Shown one piece after another: positions 1-13,905 of a stretch of DNA of 64,000 nt. Position numbers and translations under genes: made by a program. The DNA is from Ascaris suum (lineage: Eukaryota > Nematoda > Chromadorea > Rhabditida > Ascarididae), in assembly GCA_013433145.1 (NCBI GenBank), contig CM024182.1, forward strand, positions 5,194,501-5,258,500, in the 5' to 3' direction. Position 1 is the stretch's first letter, and every line of letters starts with the position of its first letter. The notes under the pieces are model-generated. The model ran no database searches, was not told the DNA's origin, and worked only from the letters and a program-made list of their open reading frames with translations.

Positions 1-1120
1 AAAAATTAAATAAAATTAAAAAAACTCATAAAAATTAATGCAGTACCATATATATGAACTTGCATTTCCTTTAGAACAATCAAAAACACTAGTGAGTCCA
101 ATGAAGGTCTAATTATTAGAACGATGTGGAGTTCCTTAAAACGATGGAATGAAACATCATGGCGTGTACTAATCAACATGAAACGAGCGACAATATTTTA
201 ATCTCGCTTAGTGCACATCAACCGGAAGTTGGTGTATTACATGCGAGGTATTTACGCTATTTTACATCTTCCTATCACTCACGACAATACTCCTTAATTA
301 AGCATTACTCTATGTTTATAGTTGAATGTTTTACTTAGTTACTATAGAAAAATGAATGCTTCATCTCAATAATTAAATTGCACTAAAAGATATGAATAAA
401 CACGTGGAAAAACATGGACGAATTGCAAGAAGGAATTGATAAAGACTTAGATATCAAAAGAATCGTCGATATGTAAGACGTTCAAAAATATTTAGAAAGA
501 GAGAAGCACACCACTGAAATTGGCACGAGATGTGCTCTTGTAATTCCACTCAGTAGGCCAACAAGTTTTATTGGCTGCACAAAGAAAACAATAGAATGCA
601 CACAGTAATGAACTCAAAAGTCATCGATCTAATCACATGAACAAATTTTTCATAATGGGGTTGGCATGAATGAAGCGCCGGTCGATCGCAAAATGTACGC
701 AATTTTTCAGGCAGCTTTAATTTTTAACAACTCCTGTCGAAATTAAGCTAGAAGCTAAATTGTACAAATCGGCTTAAAAGTTGATAGAGATGGCTATTCA
801 ATGATCCTCATGAAACCCTCAAATATCACAATTGTTTACCGAGTCGAAATTACGAAACAAACAGATAGACGAACACGCAAACGGACAGACATGATGCCGC
901 CATAGTGCGTTTTTGTAAGTCCGCACATTCAAATGTTTTCACCGAAATATGAAGGTGCATAAAAATAAACGCGGAAATAAAAGCATTCAACATGATGAGA
1001 CTTCCTAGGTAAATTCTTCGTAAATTCCACAGAAAATATATAGCCACTTCCGCATTATAAATATTTTTACAACATTTGTTTCAGACAGCTAATTATCGAA
1101 GCGAGTGCACGAACTTGTAT

Positions 1121-1165
1121 GCGCACGTCTGTCGGTCTGTCTGTGTATCTGTCTGTTTGTCTTCA
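1121..1165 (-). repeat. Dispersed repeat family 1-type tail
   Basis: GTCTGTCGGTCTGTCTGTG, then TATCTGTCTGTTTGTC, is the reverse complement of the ACAGACAG tail. A plus-oriented tail lies at about 855-895. Other tails are at 3612-3640, 30722-30765, 47171-47260 and 60652-60690. Simple-sequence drift could also explain isolated tails. Confidence 0.45.
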
Positions 1166-1360
1166 GCGGTTGCATGTAGCAAGTGTACAAAGCCACAACG
1201 ATGAAATATGGCAGTCGCATTTTACATTGAAGTAATCACCAACATCGTTCCCCATTCCGAGTGATTATCTTCTGAGTCACGCAAGCAAACCGGCCAAGTT
1301 CTCAAGTACCAATCCTATTACAGACGGTCAGAGTTTTAAATACCTATGCAGATCTGTAGA

Positions 1361-1473
1361 ACCAAAAAGCGCATATTGTGCCAAATTTATAGCGATGACT
1401 TCACACCTACTTTAAATCAGAGAGTATGCAATTTTCTGAGCATGCGAAAGAACTAAAAAGCGCATATTATGCC
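1361..1473 (+). repeat. Dispersed repeat family 2 (AAAAGCGCATATTRTGCC), two copies
   Basis: CCAAAAAGCGCATATTGTGCC ends at 1382 and CTAAAAAGCGCATATTATGCC ends at 1473, in the same direction and 90 bp apart. Further copies in reverse orientation are at 22731-22748 and 39114-39136, with a partial copy at 39439-39453. Confidence 0.6.
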
Positions 1474-1970
1474 AGTGCATGACAATACATTTGGAGCACA
1501 GTGAGCAATTGCAGGTTGCCTCGAATGTGATTATGACTTAATATGAAGCTCCAAATTAGGGCAGAGTCAAAAAAGCTTCGATATGGATAAGTGCCGGAAA
1601 TTCTGCAAAGACGAGTACCAGTTCGAACGACAATAGAATCATGACCTCCCACTCTCTACCTTCTGGACCTCCGCGTCCCCCCGAATATCCCTCTCATAAG
1701 GAATTTTGAGATGCAAATCCTCTCCCCCTCCGAGGAACTGCAATCGTGAAAAGCTTCCTTCCCGCAGGTAACACGATCAGTTATATCATATATCTAGACA
1801 TTTATGAGAAATTGCTATAAAAAAACCTTCCATCATATTGCCGGTGAATATCCAAGACACCACAATTCTGATGAAATCGCTTCAAAAAGAGTAAAATAAA
1901 GCGGAGCAAAATATTTATTTGCCTGAGTGCAAATATTTCTTCTGATGACTAGTGTTCCGTCCCCCACCCG

Positions 1971-2011
1971 TCCTCTCCTTCCTCTCCCCTCTTCTTTTCC
2001 CTTTTCTTTCC
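1971..2011 (+). repeat. Pure polypyrimidine tract, 41 nt
   Basis: Every base from TCCTCTCC to TTTCTTTCC is C or T. It is preceded by another C-rich stretch (CCCCCACCCG). Such tracts can form triplex DNA. Confidence 0.9.
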
Positions 2012-2676
2012 ACAATCAGCATAGGAGGTATGTTAGTGCCTGAAGAGGATTACTGACAGCATAGCCGCGTGCATAACTGAGCAGTAATTTGAATAAGGTT
2101 TGTGAAGTAAAAATGCCAATTTTATTGCTTGGTCCTTTTGACCATTGACCACAGACCTCCAATATCCGCGTATTAGGGATTCTTTCATTTTTCGAATTTT
2201 TTCCAACTATTGCTGCTTGGTCTCTGCGTTTCCCTCCCCCTTCCCTATTTCCCTCACTTCCTCGCAGTGGTCGTGCACTGCACTATCAGCATCAATAGCC
2301 ACCATCGCATAAGGCGGATTCAGCGGTGTGGACTCTCATTCATAGTAATTGGGTCTACAGGTGGCACATGAACAGTTTCACTTCTATAACTGAAGCTCAA
2401 CAATCAAAGTGTTTCTCGGTTCCATAATTTTTGGCGTCTAAGTCTAAAGGTCAGTCGGCGCTCCGGCAGCGTAGCAATAACGATTACCCAGTAAAAAGCC
2501 CAAATCTGCTTCCCGTTATTTCGACCTCAAACAGCAACAATGTAATCACGCATGTGCAACCTTATTTATTAAAAAAAAACGCAGTTACGATCATACGAGC
2601 AAGTAAAAAAGTTCAAAAATGCGGGCAGCTCGAATGAAGAACTTATGAAAAGATTGAATGAAAAGCGCTGGGAGGT

Positions 2677-2696
2677 GGGGGGGGGGGGGGGGGGGG
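2677..2696 (+). repeat. Poly(G) tract, G20
   Basis: Twenty G follow GGGAGGT. This is one of seven G or C runs of 13 or more in the window and can form a G-quadruplex on the plus strand. It makes the proline-rich ORFs seen on the other strand. Confidence 0.95.
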
Positions 2697-5600
2697 TTGA
2701 AAGAATGAAGGAAGGAGATGGGGTGAAATGAAAGACGATCAGAGGAAATAAAAGTGGATACATAAAAAGGATAGACGGATATCAGGATGTAATGCGATTT
2801 CATTGTTGTAGTAGAGAACTCGTTATGCGCACAAATGTATTGATTCGAAATCAGCGCAACGCAACGACACAACGATGATGAAAAAGCGCAAAAGAGAAAA
2901 AAAAACAGCCCATTTCCGCCCATTGTTACACAGTATTTCAATTTTGGGATAATTCGCTTTCCTTTATACGAATCCAGAGAGAGTTCTGGATAAAATGGAT
3001 CAAGAAATTAAAATTGAAATGAACGATGCAACAAATATTATTTGTAAGCAGAAAAATAATAAGGAGGAAGAATTTAATATTTACGCACTAGATATTTTAA
3101 TATTAGAAAGATAACCATAGAAGATGGGAAACATTCGACGATCGTGTACGACAATTTTATTGAAATAATTGTGCCAAAGTGCTTAAAGAAGGATAATATA
3201 ACAGTATGGAAATCTAAGTGAGAAGTATGCGAATAATCGATTCGTGTGGCAATGGCTCAGCCAAACATAGCAGCAAATGGAGAAGCATAGAAATGAGAAA
3301 GCATTCGCGTTTGTTTACAAGGAAAAGTTAGACTTGCGGAGTGCATAAAATTAACGAAAAGAAAGAAAAACGCCCAATAATGTATGATTGTAAAAAAATT
3401 CCAAAAGAAAAAAAAGCTCATCGATTATACTCAAAAGATATCATAGTAATTTTCTTTTGCAAATTTTAAGCTATAATAATTCATACAAACATATCAATGT
3501 AATCAAATCTAGAAAAAGAGTTTAACGCCTAGAGGGTGGATTAAAGATAAATAATATCGGTCAACTTCGGTCATTGGGATTTTGCGATTGAAAAAATGAA
3601 ATTATTTTGGTAGATAGACAGACACAGACAGACGAAAAGATATCTTGCCGACATCAGACAGTTTTCAGCGAATTAGAAATTCGCAAAACTTCTTCGAGAT
3701 AAAAATAATTCATCGCTTCCTCTGGTGTAATTAATATAAGGGAAGTATAAACAATTAGCGATCGTAAAATGTGCTATCATAGAGGGAAATTTCGATCAAC
3801 TCCTAATTTACTATCGGAAGTAAAGAGTTTAGAAAAAATGGAATGAAATTACTTATTAGTAACGAGTGTGATGAATGCCTACAATTTGAAGTAAGATAAC
3901 ACAAAAAAATTATTATTGGAATCAAAATTTTAGATTTACATATTCCAAGAGTGTGAAAAAAAAATCGAAAAATGATGAGATTGAGGAGGAGAGAGAGGAA
4001 AATTTTCAAATTCTTATAAAGAAAATTGAAGAGAAAATTGCTCGAGTAATAACAAAAAATTTTCATGGCATTGCAAACGTTAAGTAAAATAATAGTTTGC
4101 AAAATTCAATGCTTTCAAATTAACTAGTAATTTTATGCAATGATTGCACACATAGTAAATTTATCTAATTTTTACAATTTGCTCTAATTATTTGAAATAT
4201 TTAATGCTGAAAACTTTGACAGTTGACGAGTAAAAACACTACTGAAACTAAATCAGTGAGAGGAGTGAGAAGTACTCTAACTGTAAGTTAGAAGTAATAC
4301 GGCTATAGAAACACATACAATAACTGAAATCGAAAAGAAATACAGTAATAGAAACACATACTGTAATTAGGAAAGCGATACACTTTTTTAATGATGAACT
4401 GCTGATTGATATGACACAACGTCACCACTCTAATATGCAAGACAACCATTCGTGATAATTTACAGTCCTTTTGTGCAAAAAAAGATAGTCATAAAATCAA
4501 CATTTTCTTATCGCTTCATATGAAAATGAATGATAAAAAATAACACTACCTGGAAAGTACATTAGAGGAAAATATTTATTGCGTTTTGCGCTTTTTGTAT
4601 TTCGTCAAAGCAAGACAACGATGAAAAGACATTAAATAAAGCCTTTTCTTATAAAAAAAAAGCAAACTACGCTCATCCTAGTCTAGAAGAGTGGATCGGT
4701 TTGGAAATGCATCTTTCCGACCATAAAAGATCAGACTGCAATTTTCTGGTGCTGTTAAGTGTACTTACACTGAACGAAACAAACCGAAATGAAGTTGAGA
4801 ATGGGATATCATCCATGTTGGACTACATATGCAAAACTTCACTGATGTGACATATGTGGTTCATAGGCTGAAGGTACCGAGCACGGAGCATACACAGCAT
4901 TAGGATTATGCCTAAATGACACGCAAAGTTTTGCAGGTTTAATATGCTTTTGAGTTAACGAACTCAGCTAAATACCGTGCTAAAAGTTTGGTGGTTAATG
5001 AAGTGTATAATAACAGACATCGCTATGGTATAAAAACATGACACATCAAATGCAAAAATTTGCATCTTGGTGAAAATGAAACACATTTTCGTTTCAGGTT
5101 TATTCTGAAGTTCTCGTCCGACGCAGCCCTCATATGCGCATTTGCTCACAGATGTGTGATGTGGCCACATTGCGTATGAGCAAAAAAAAGTGCCAAGTGA
5201 TGCATAGACTCGTTGCAAAGGCTATTTGAATTTGAAAAACTACTTGAAAAACTCGAACAAGGAACGACGCCTAATTAGGGAACCGGCAAGCCAGATACTC
5301 TCTAAGACAGGTTCTCGGGCGCTAGAATAATCCATCGAGATTTCAGGATAACCTTGGAAAAGCTAACTTTTGAACAGATGAGTTCTGAAAATACTACGAC
5401 GAATAGATAACACTAAGGCCGTAACTTAGAATGCTTCCTCAACGATGAGCGAACGAAGCATTAACAAACAGAGTTTAATGACTGTCTTGTGGTTTGCAGT
5501 GCAAAAATGTGCTTCGATTTCAATGGGAAACAAACGGCTGGCTAAGCCATTAGCAATGATTACGAAAGTATATTCATGTAACAACTCCTCAAGCTTGCCG

Positions 5601-7149
5601 ATTTCTTGTCTTTCAAAACTGTTACGCAGCAGTGTGCAGTGAATTGCAAAGGTGGATGTAATGGATGGATTTTCAGAGAAAAATAGAGGTCTAGATTAAT
5701 ATAGTGGAAAAGGAAAGCGAGGGGGTGGTACTTATCATTCTATCTACTGATACGAAAAAATACGAAGATAGAGGTGAATGGCATTTTCCCTTCAGTGATG
5801 AGGCTCGATAATGATTATAGTTGCACTGGGACGTCCAATTTTGCAATGGTTCATATTGCCTCATCCAAATATGTATGTGAATGGGATATGAACCACTGTA
5901 AGAATCGCTGTTTTTGATGACGAGCGTTTTACAGGACTTCCGAATAGAGATGCCTTCTTGAACGAGATTTAAATAACGGAGAGGCAATTCAAATATCGGA
6001 GAACAGAACGATGAAACCTTAGAAGAACATCAATAATTTCATCGATTATTGCCTCAAAAGTTGATCTTTTTTTTTTCTCCAGCAAACTAATTTCCATACG
6101 TATTTCACTTGGCGAAATTCTCGTAAAAAATAGCGAATGAATAAACTGATGATGAATATGAATAAACCGAATTTTCATTGCAATCGAACGATTTCCGTTC
6201 GTTATCGATTGTTATCGTTCCTTCCACTCGAGCAATTTTTACCTGAATAAAGCGCCGAAAGTCTAAAAAATTGAATGCGTATCAAATCTTTCCCTTGCTG
6301 CACTGCTACTTTCGCGCACTACACTGCACAACATTTTAAGCTTGAGAGCATAATCCGAGAATATTTGTTACATCGGCGGAAATTAATTGAAGCACGAAAT
6401 GATCTTAGGTAGGGAAGACTCGGGTCGAAATGGATGGTCAAGAGGAAGGAAACGACAGATGGATAAATATGCGTATAGCGTCATGCTTCAAAGCACTTCA
6501 AACTATATGAATGAGCCAATTTAATATTTGTTTCCACATCGAAACGATTGTTTGCGTCAAAAATTAATCCTTCATGTATCCTCTTCAACGATGCATTTTG
6601 CAATTTTTGCAATGAAAAAAAAATTTTTTTTTGCATTTATATTGCACATTCTCCTTTCTTCTTTTCTATATTTCATTCTTATTATAATGTAACCCTCTTG
6701 TTTTCAATACAAAAAGATTTGATGATCCTTTCTATTTTTTTTTGGTGAGCGGAATTTCAAATTTTGCAATTTCTTCCGCAACTGTGCATACTATCATTTA
6801 AATCTCTTTCCTTTCTTTTCGGTGTTGTTTATAACTATAAAGCTGTGCTCGTCCGCTGCTGACACATAAAAGAAGTGACGTTTACAAGAATCTTTCGTCA
6901 CGAAACGACGTTTACTCGAAATATTCTTCGCCCCACAACATATCATATGAGATGTCGTCTTCATGCTGATGTTACTATTCTGTTATTCAACAGTTTGGTT
7001 ACTCTCTTAGCAATTAATTGTATTCGCCTTCCACTTTATCAGCATTACCTCTTTTTAATCAATCAAGAAGAAGTTCTCTTCAGTCAACCGTTATGAATTT
7101 TTTATAGAAGTTCCTGCAGAATGAAATGAAACAACATTATACAGCTTCG

Positions 7150-8942
7150 TGTCGAAGTTGATCATTTGAAGACTGCTGCTCACAATGAGGAAATCATCCA
7201 TGGTCTTTCAAATAATCCCGAAAACCTCACCTCAGCCTGAGAGAAGCCGATGAACTTACTGCTAAGAGAGGCCTGCCGAGAGTCCCCCCCGAAAAGAATT
7301 GATACGTTCAGTTGGAGAGATCGAACTTAAGGACGAGAAACATTGCAGTATGATTATGCCCAAAACACCTAAATAATCAAGAGAAGGCATAACAACGAAG
7401 GATACCCGTGTGGCAAAAGTAAGCGTAAAGCAATCGGCATTCCCACAAAAAAGCACCGGTAAAGTGCTTCGTTACGGATCCCATCATAATAGGAAGCTCC
7501 AACGTATCAGTCTACGCTTTATGAAGACTTTGATTTCAAGCATGATGTTTCAAGGATGAATAAAGATAAGCTTATCAGCAAAATGCTTCCACTATAAACG
7601 AAAATTACAAGAATCCTTCACCATCAGAAGTCCGAAGGGATTAGGAATTGCGACGATAGTGTTATTTTATCGGCAATTTAAACAAATTAAAAAAAAGCCG
7701 AAATGGTTTATACTGTTAATACAGTTGGATTCCAACAGGAGTAATTTTTTTGGATGAACTATATTCCATAAACAAGTAACCATAAAAATTACGGTAATGA
7801 AATAATGCTGAGCGATAATATGCTAATTATTGGATGTTCAAGTATTAAATGCAGTGTCTTAGCGGCAATATTAACGTTGACATTTAAAGTTTATCGCTAT
7901 GCGAATATCTCTTTTTCAAAAAAAAAAAAAACTACCAGAGTCAAAATAACTCTTATTAGCGGCTGTTACTTGCATTTGCTATAAAAATAAGGTTATTTAA
8001 CAGGAGGTCCAAAGCTATAAATAATGTTCTATTGACTATATTCCAACTGGCATTAAACTGAAGAAATTTGCGTAAAAAGATTCTGCCTTTTATATAGAAT
8101 TTTAATAGACTGGAGATTGCTAGAGATCGGAAGAAACTCTCCTTCGAAAAATCTAACAATAAGTTCGAGGAAATAGAGTGCGATAAATTTCGCCTCAGGG
8201 TTTTGCAAAATAATATAAGCGAAATGAGCACAATATTCTATGAAAAGCCTTTAAAAGCTTCCAACAATATCGTCCCCATTACCCTCAGAAACCAAAAATG
8301 CGGCAATTATATCCCCTTAGAAATAAAAAATTCGGCGAGGAAAAGAAATCACGTTTTGAAAGATATCATCGCTGACCTCCAAAAACAACGACCTGAAATG
8401 ATCTTAAGAACAACAAGAATTATTTCATCAACATGCTGAGGGAATATGAAAACTGGTGGAAAAATGAAATGACTAGCCACAATGTATACAGAAATTAGAG
8501 ACAAACAAATCTAATGAAACGGAATCATAAATGCCAATTGTGTCAAATATGAGCAAAAGAAACGAATGACGGTACTGAATGGACAAAAGTATTTCGTATA
8601 TGCTGAAGATCACAGCAGAGTTCGTTTCTCATCCTGAAATCGTTCCGGAATAATAGAAGGATGTTGAAAATTTCATATGCATGATAGATGGACCGATTGC
8701 GGAGGTGATGACGATATCAGAGAGGTCGATTGCGACAAGAAGAAGACTTTCAGAAGGATAAAATATACTACAACATAAACGAGCACTGAATAAACGGCAA
8801 AATCAAAAGAAACGACTGAAAGAGGAGCAAGACGAGGGATTATTCCGCAGCTTATGAGGCGTGTGCAGGCTCATTCGGCAAGAACGTAGAAGAGTGGGTC
8901 GACGTTGTCGTAAAAAAGTATTTGCCTCACGCGAAGCTTTAA
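7150..8942 (+). pseudogene. Coding-like fragments broken by stops; possible decayed gene or retroelement
   Basis: Several plus-strand pieces read like protein but are interrupted by stops and frame changes. Near 7150-7240 one piece includes VEVDHLKTAAHNEEIIHGLS, then shifts frame to LREADELTAKRGLP. A hydrophilic 114-codon frame lies at 8098-8439 and has no ATG at its start. A 40-residue frame at 8820-8942 includes FGKNVEEWVDVVVKKYLPHA. No domain is recognised with confidence. The pieces could be relics of a transposon ORF, diverged exons, or chance frames. No terminal repeats were found around them. Confidence 0.2.
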
Positions 8943-11849
8943 GCAACTAAATGATAAACCATACTCGAGCAGCTTAAATGAACTTAAACGAACAATACGA
9001 AAACGATGAAGAAATCGGTTTGTTGGCTTGTTTACTCTTTAACTTTTGCTCATTGTAGCCAAGAGGAAGCTCAGTTTGTTGCGTACTTTATGAGAATTAC
9101 ACTGAATCTTCGAGTTTAGCAAAGATGTCAAATCATATCTGGCCGTTCTCGGTCTATAACCGTCTTTCATTATTGTTATTTTCGGACAGTATTAGTAGCG
9201 AACTGAGGAATTGACTCGATTTACCTCAGACTATAGATTCCGCAAACTTTGCATGCCTATGAATGTAAACTTACTGAATTACTACCACGCGTACTGCTCG
9301 ATAATATCAACAAATTTTCGTCGATTAAATAACTCTGAAACCGATAGTAAAAAAGGTCGATAGTTTCTGAAGGGTCTCGATGCAGTGACGAGGCTGCCAA
9401 TTACTAATTCCTTCTATTGAGGGGTCTAATCGCTCGGAGAGAAATTAGTGAAAGGAGATTCTTGAAAGAGCGCAAAACCTTATTGAAAGGCTATCGTATC
9501 GTGCTTTTTAAGAGCCATTTTTTTGTGGTAATTTTTCTTTGTTATATGCTTTTCCACATCTATATAACACTATTCTAAAAACGTTGAATTTCATGTGCGA
9601 CGGCCTGCAACTTATCGATGTCTCTATGAATCTTGGTGTTTTTTCCCGTTATGTTCGATTCATTTGCTATATGTGGTTACTTTCATGCAAATGCAACTGC
9701 TCAACTAAATAACTCATCGCCTCTCCAGTCCACAGTTTCTTCTCATTTTTCCTTCCAAAATTTCTCTTGCAGTCTGCTTTCCAAATAAGGTCCATATCCG
9801 CCATTCAGTCAAGGGTCTGTTTATACCCACTGGGCAAAAAGTCCACTAGTACCCATTCTGCTATGGCCACATGTTATTGTTTATTTCGTTTTGTTTGCAT
9901 CTAGGCGACTTATTCTGAACTGGCTATTCGACTCGTGTTGTCACTGAAACTCGTCTAATCACGTGTCTCATGAATACCTTTCAACAGAACTTTGCCGGGA
10001 AACCGAAAGCTTCGTCGGCTTTTACAGACCAAAAAACATCTGTTACCGTTTTTTTTTTTCGAATATTCGCATATTCAGTTAGCATCCTTACTTACGTGTC
10101 TGTATCGCGCCAAACCCGCCAGATATCAGAAGAGACCTAAGCGTCTATAAAGAAAAACTTATCGCAGAAAGCAAATCGTACATATTTATTTGCGTTTCTT
10201 GATTAGAGCAGTGATAAATCAATCAACAACCAGTAAAACGTATTCAAGGCCTGTTGTTAATCGCTACTGTTGATAGATTCCTATCAGAAGAAATTGCTTT
10301 TGAGTTCTTTAAAGGTACTGCATGATGCAATAGGTGGTGCAATGTAATAGTAGACTAGGTCACCTTATTAATTAAATAATTCCTTTTTTATGCGCCCGGA
10401 AACTTCTTTCAAGCAATCACACCGATTGGAAAAACATTTATGAACAGCTGAATTTTTGCTCAAAAACATACTCAGAAGTACCAAGATTCTAGTTAAATTC
10501 TTCAAAATAGATGATCGTAGTGATAGGAATGGAAAATTGAAGGATGTTGCAGGGAAAATGGGATGGCAAAAAAGGACAGAAAGGGTCTCAAAATTCTCTA
10601 CGTCAACTATTAGATAATTAAAACAAATTATTTTTTTTTTGTTTTCTGTTTTTTTTCTGACATATTTGAATTCGGATTTTCATTCTATTCAATACATTTG
10701 AGTGATGCGCTTCCTATTTTTGACCATTTTTGGCCGATTTAAAAATAGTTATACCTGAGACAACGAATGGATTTTTATTTTGAAGAAAAGAACATTTTTT
10801 GAGAGGTCAGATTTGAAGAAAAGAATATTTGAGAGGTTTGAGAGGTTTTCGAAACAGCGTTAGGGAAATATTTACATAGTACAGCGGAAAAATTAAATAT
10901 CGAATTTTTTCTCCAACCATTACATTACAACTTTCAGAAAAAAGTAACCAAGCAGTAGTATTTTTCACTCGATTTGATGTAAAATTGAGCTGTTATTGAG
11001 TTTTAGTAATTTGTCCGCGGCAATGCACGAGTCAGCTAGATGAGATAAGCAAAATACGATACTCACAATCCATCTTTAATTATAGACGAGAGTGGAACAA
11101 GCTGAGTTGTTTATTTCTCTACAGCTAACAAAACGATCTCCAAATTTCAATTCAGGGTGACAATCCACTAAGAAAGCAAAGCAATTTAAGAAAATATGGT
11201 TACCTGATCTGATAAGCAATGAAATCACTGATACACTAAAAAACATTTTCTTTCATTGGAAGTGCTAATGAAGGTGACCGAAAAAAAAAATTAGCGGAAA
11301 TTTTGATCGGTTTTTAACGACCGAAATTTTCACTTCGTTTTCTTCGATTGTGAGCGAAACCCCGTTTGTCAGTAGCACGACAATAACTACTTTGATTATA
11401 TCGGACAACAGAAGTACAACAACAAATTATTACTGGAGAGTATTGAGAGAGTACGGGCTCGTCTAATCACTAAACAACGATCGGATCCAGATGCATGAAT
11501 TTCCAGTAGGACTGAATATCAGTTTTTTATGGTTGCATTAGGAAAGAAGGATAGAGAAGAAAACAAACGAGTCCAGAAATATTCTAGAAGAACAGCACGA
11601 TTTGCGCGTTCAATATTCCACTTAGCAGACTAAAAATTGCGCAGTGATTTATATATTTCTAACAGATAGGAGCTCTTATATAAATCTTCGACGAAACGAT
11701 TCGTTTTTTTGGAGGGGGATTGATCGATGTGGCATAAAATCCGATCGATATAAAATTGATGCAATCGTTTTGCACTCTACATACATATAATTCTTTCCGA
11801 AAAATGTGAATCAATGTAGAATATAGCACATGAGGTCATCTCATGTTAT

Positions 11850-12190
11850 AAAATTAGGTCCGTCAAATTTTGCAATACTGGTCAGGTAGATAAAATTGGC
11901 AGAGAGACAGACAGATAAATGCATACTCACAGAAATGTTTGCACACTTACATACGCACATTTGAGACCAACGTAATGCGCTTTGCAAATGCAAATTGCAT
12001 GCGCAGAATGTTCATTTATTAGTAATTTGTTTTATAGGCAAGTATGAAGTGATCGAAAAACGTGACCTGTGAGCTCTCTTTTTAAATGTAAACGGCAAAT
12101 TTTCATTTATTAAATGCTTAATATGTATGTCTACGCATTTCTGTATGTCTGTGAGTGTCTGTGGATATCGGTGTATGTCTGTGGGCGCCT
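11850..12190. repeat. Two oppositely oriented ACAGACAG-type tails
   Basis: GGCAGAGAGACAGACAGATA lies at about 11899-11918. A reverse-oriented counterpart rich in TGTATGTCTGTGAGTGTCTG lies at about 12142-12180. They may be two family 1 copies in head-to-head insertion; overall similarity between the arms is limited. Confidence 0.4.
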
Positions 12191-13129
12191 ATGTTTCCTT
12201 CTGCTTACCAAGTGCTTCAAGCTTGCGCTCCAATAGAATCACAACGGTCAAATTAGAGAATTTGAATTTGCTCAACGCCGTAAATTAGATTTCCAAAGTG
12301 AATCACAAAATAAACCCATCAATTTGTGAACGAATTTCCTAAGGGTTTTCACCATTAAGATATAAAAACGTTTGCAAATATTTGTAAAGTTTCATGCAAG
12401 CGATCATTCCACCACGAACAGAAATGCAAAATAAGTGCAACATTGCAGTATTCCTATGCAAACAAATTGCAATATTGCAATGTTCCTATCTTTTAGGTGA
12501 AAGACATTTAATACTGCCGTTTACGCAAATGGTTTGCTTAAATGTTTCAGTAATAAAATATGTTGGAAGCAAAACGAATTCAACAGAATGGCTATACAGG
12601 TTTAACGCTTATTATAAGACTGACTATATTTTGATTTGAACTTCATCAATAACGTTGTTCTAGATTACTAATGCATGAAATATCTACTAGTACCATGTAA
12701 TACCAAATATCACTTAACTCGAAGTATCAAGAGGGTAGATCCATTGATTGAAGCAGCTGCCTGGAAAACAAAAAGTCGCATATTCAAGTCCTACCGGCGA
12801 AGACTAATCTCATTTATAGCTAAGCGCATGTTTGCTTAAACATCATAAAACACGCTTTTCTAGGTTTCATTATTCATCGATACAAGAGCTGCATATGTAA
12901 CTCAGAAAGATTCATAACGTGAATCACTAATAGTTAAGAATGGAAATATCTCAGAGCTATTTCATCCATTCTAATTTAACTTTGCTCGATAGGCCAGGTC
13001 AGTAGGAAGAAGCGCAGGAGATAAGGAGAGGAGAGTGGGGAGAAGGGTAGTAAGGGGAAGTGGGAGGAATGAAATGGTAGCGCAATTATCACGTCACTCC
13101 CCCCAGAAATAATTCTAGGTGAGAATTAT

Positions 13130-13166
13130 GGGCAACAAAGTAAGCAGTGGGCAACAAAGTAAGCAA
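13130..13166 (+). repeat. Tandem duplication, two units of about 18-19 bp
   Basis: GGGCAACAAAGTAAGCA occurs twice, head to tail, starting at 13130 and 13149. It looks like a simple slippage duplication. Confidence 0.9.
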
Positions 13167-13846
13167 CTGCAGCAATTCTTCATTTATTTGCTCTCGCAGC
13201 CGTTCCTCAAGGCATAATCGATAAAATCTTCACAGAGGGCATCACAACAAAGAGAAATGTGCAGCATTATAATTCTAGCTCAAATTGACGAAGACAAATG
13301 CAATGTAATTCAGTTTCTAGAAACATAAAATTTTAATGCTTCCCTGAAGATCCGATGATGGAGTTTAAAAGGACGATTAAAGAGAGCTACATTAGAGCTT
13401 CGATCCCAAACCGGGAATTCCGGTATCTCTTTGCAAGCGGAATTGCACTTGCAGCTCCTCTTTCAATTTTTCCGGTGCAACTTTTCCGGTGCAAACCTAC
13501 ATTGAGATCCAGCAAAAATCATTCTTTACATGTTTCTATACAAAGAGTCGCCTTTACTCTAACAATAAAGCCAGAATTTATATGAAAATAAAAAAAATAG
13601 AAAAAGGAAGTTTAAATAATATGGCGTAGAAGACTAATGACATAAAGCAATTGCTAACCATTCAACTATAATAAAAATAATGGCGAACACTAATATCAAT
13701 TACATTATCCAACTGTCATCGGTTGAGAAACTTTGTATTCTAGGCTTTCAGGTTGTTTTTTTCTCAACTTTAGTAGAAAAGGAAAATGCAAGCAAGCATA
13801 GGCAGAAAATGTCTGCAAGATAAAAACAATCGCTTTATTGCTGTTT

Positions 13847-13905
13847 GAGAGAGAGAGAGAGAGGGAAAGAAAGAAATGAGGAAAGGAGAAAAAAGAGAGA
13901 AAAAA
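13847..13905 (+). repeat. (GA)n and polypurine tract
   Basis: About nine GA units lead into an almost pure A/G stretch of some 59 nt, broken only by a T in AAATGAGG. It underlies spurious Ser/Phe/Leu-rich ORFs on the minus strand. Confidence 0.85.

Larger units (their letters stand above)
1..6870. other. Non-coding region, no supported gene
   Basis: AT-rich sequence with short chance ORFs on both strands. It contains two family 2 copies, several ACAGACAG tails, a pyrimidine tract and a G20 tract. A minus-strand frame without an initiating ATG at 5695-5426 (89 codons) is the most protein-like piece, but it has no splice or family support. Confidence 0.6.

Noticed and set aside
2569..2941. Proline-rich ORFs on the minus strand
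   Set aside because: The prolines come from the G20 tract; no start context, splice site or conserved motif supports them. The same applies to 40236-40418.
8500..8940. Fragments recalling nematode protein tyrosine phosphatases (INANCVKYEQ, DHSRVRF)
   Set aside because: The pieces are in the wrong order for a phosphatase domain, stops separate them, and no active-site motif is visible.
12735..12800. tRNA-like sequence with a B-box-like ATTCAAGTCC
   Set aside because: T-arm and acceptor stem do not pair and no credible A box is present. At best it is a decayed tRNA-derived fragment.
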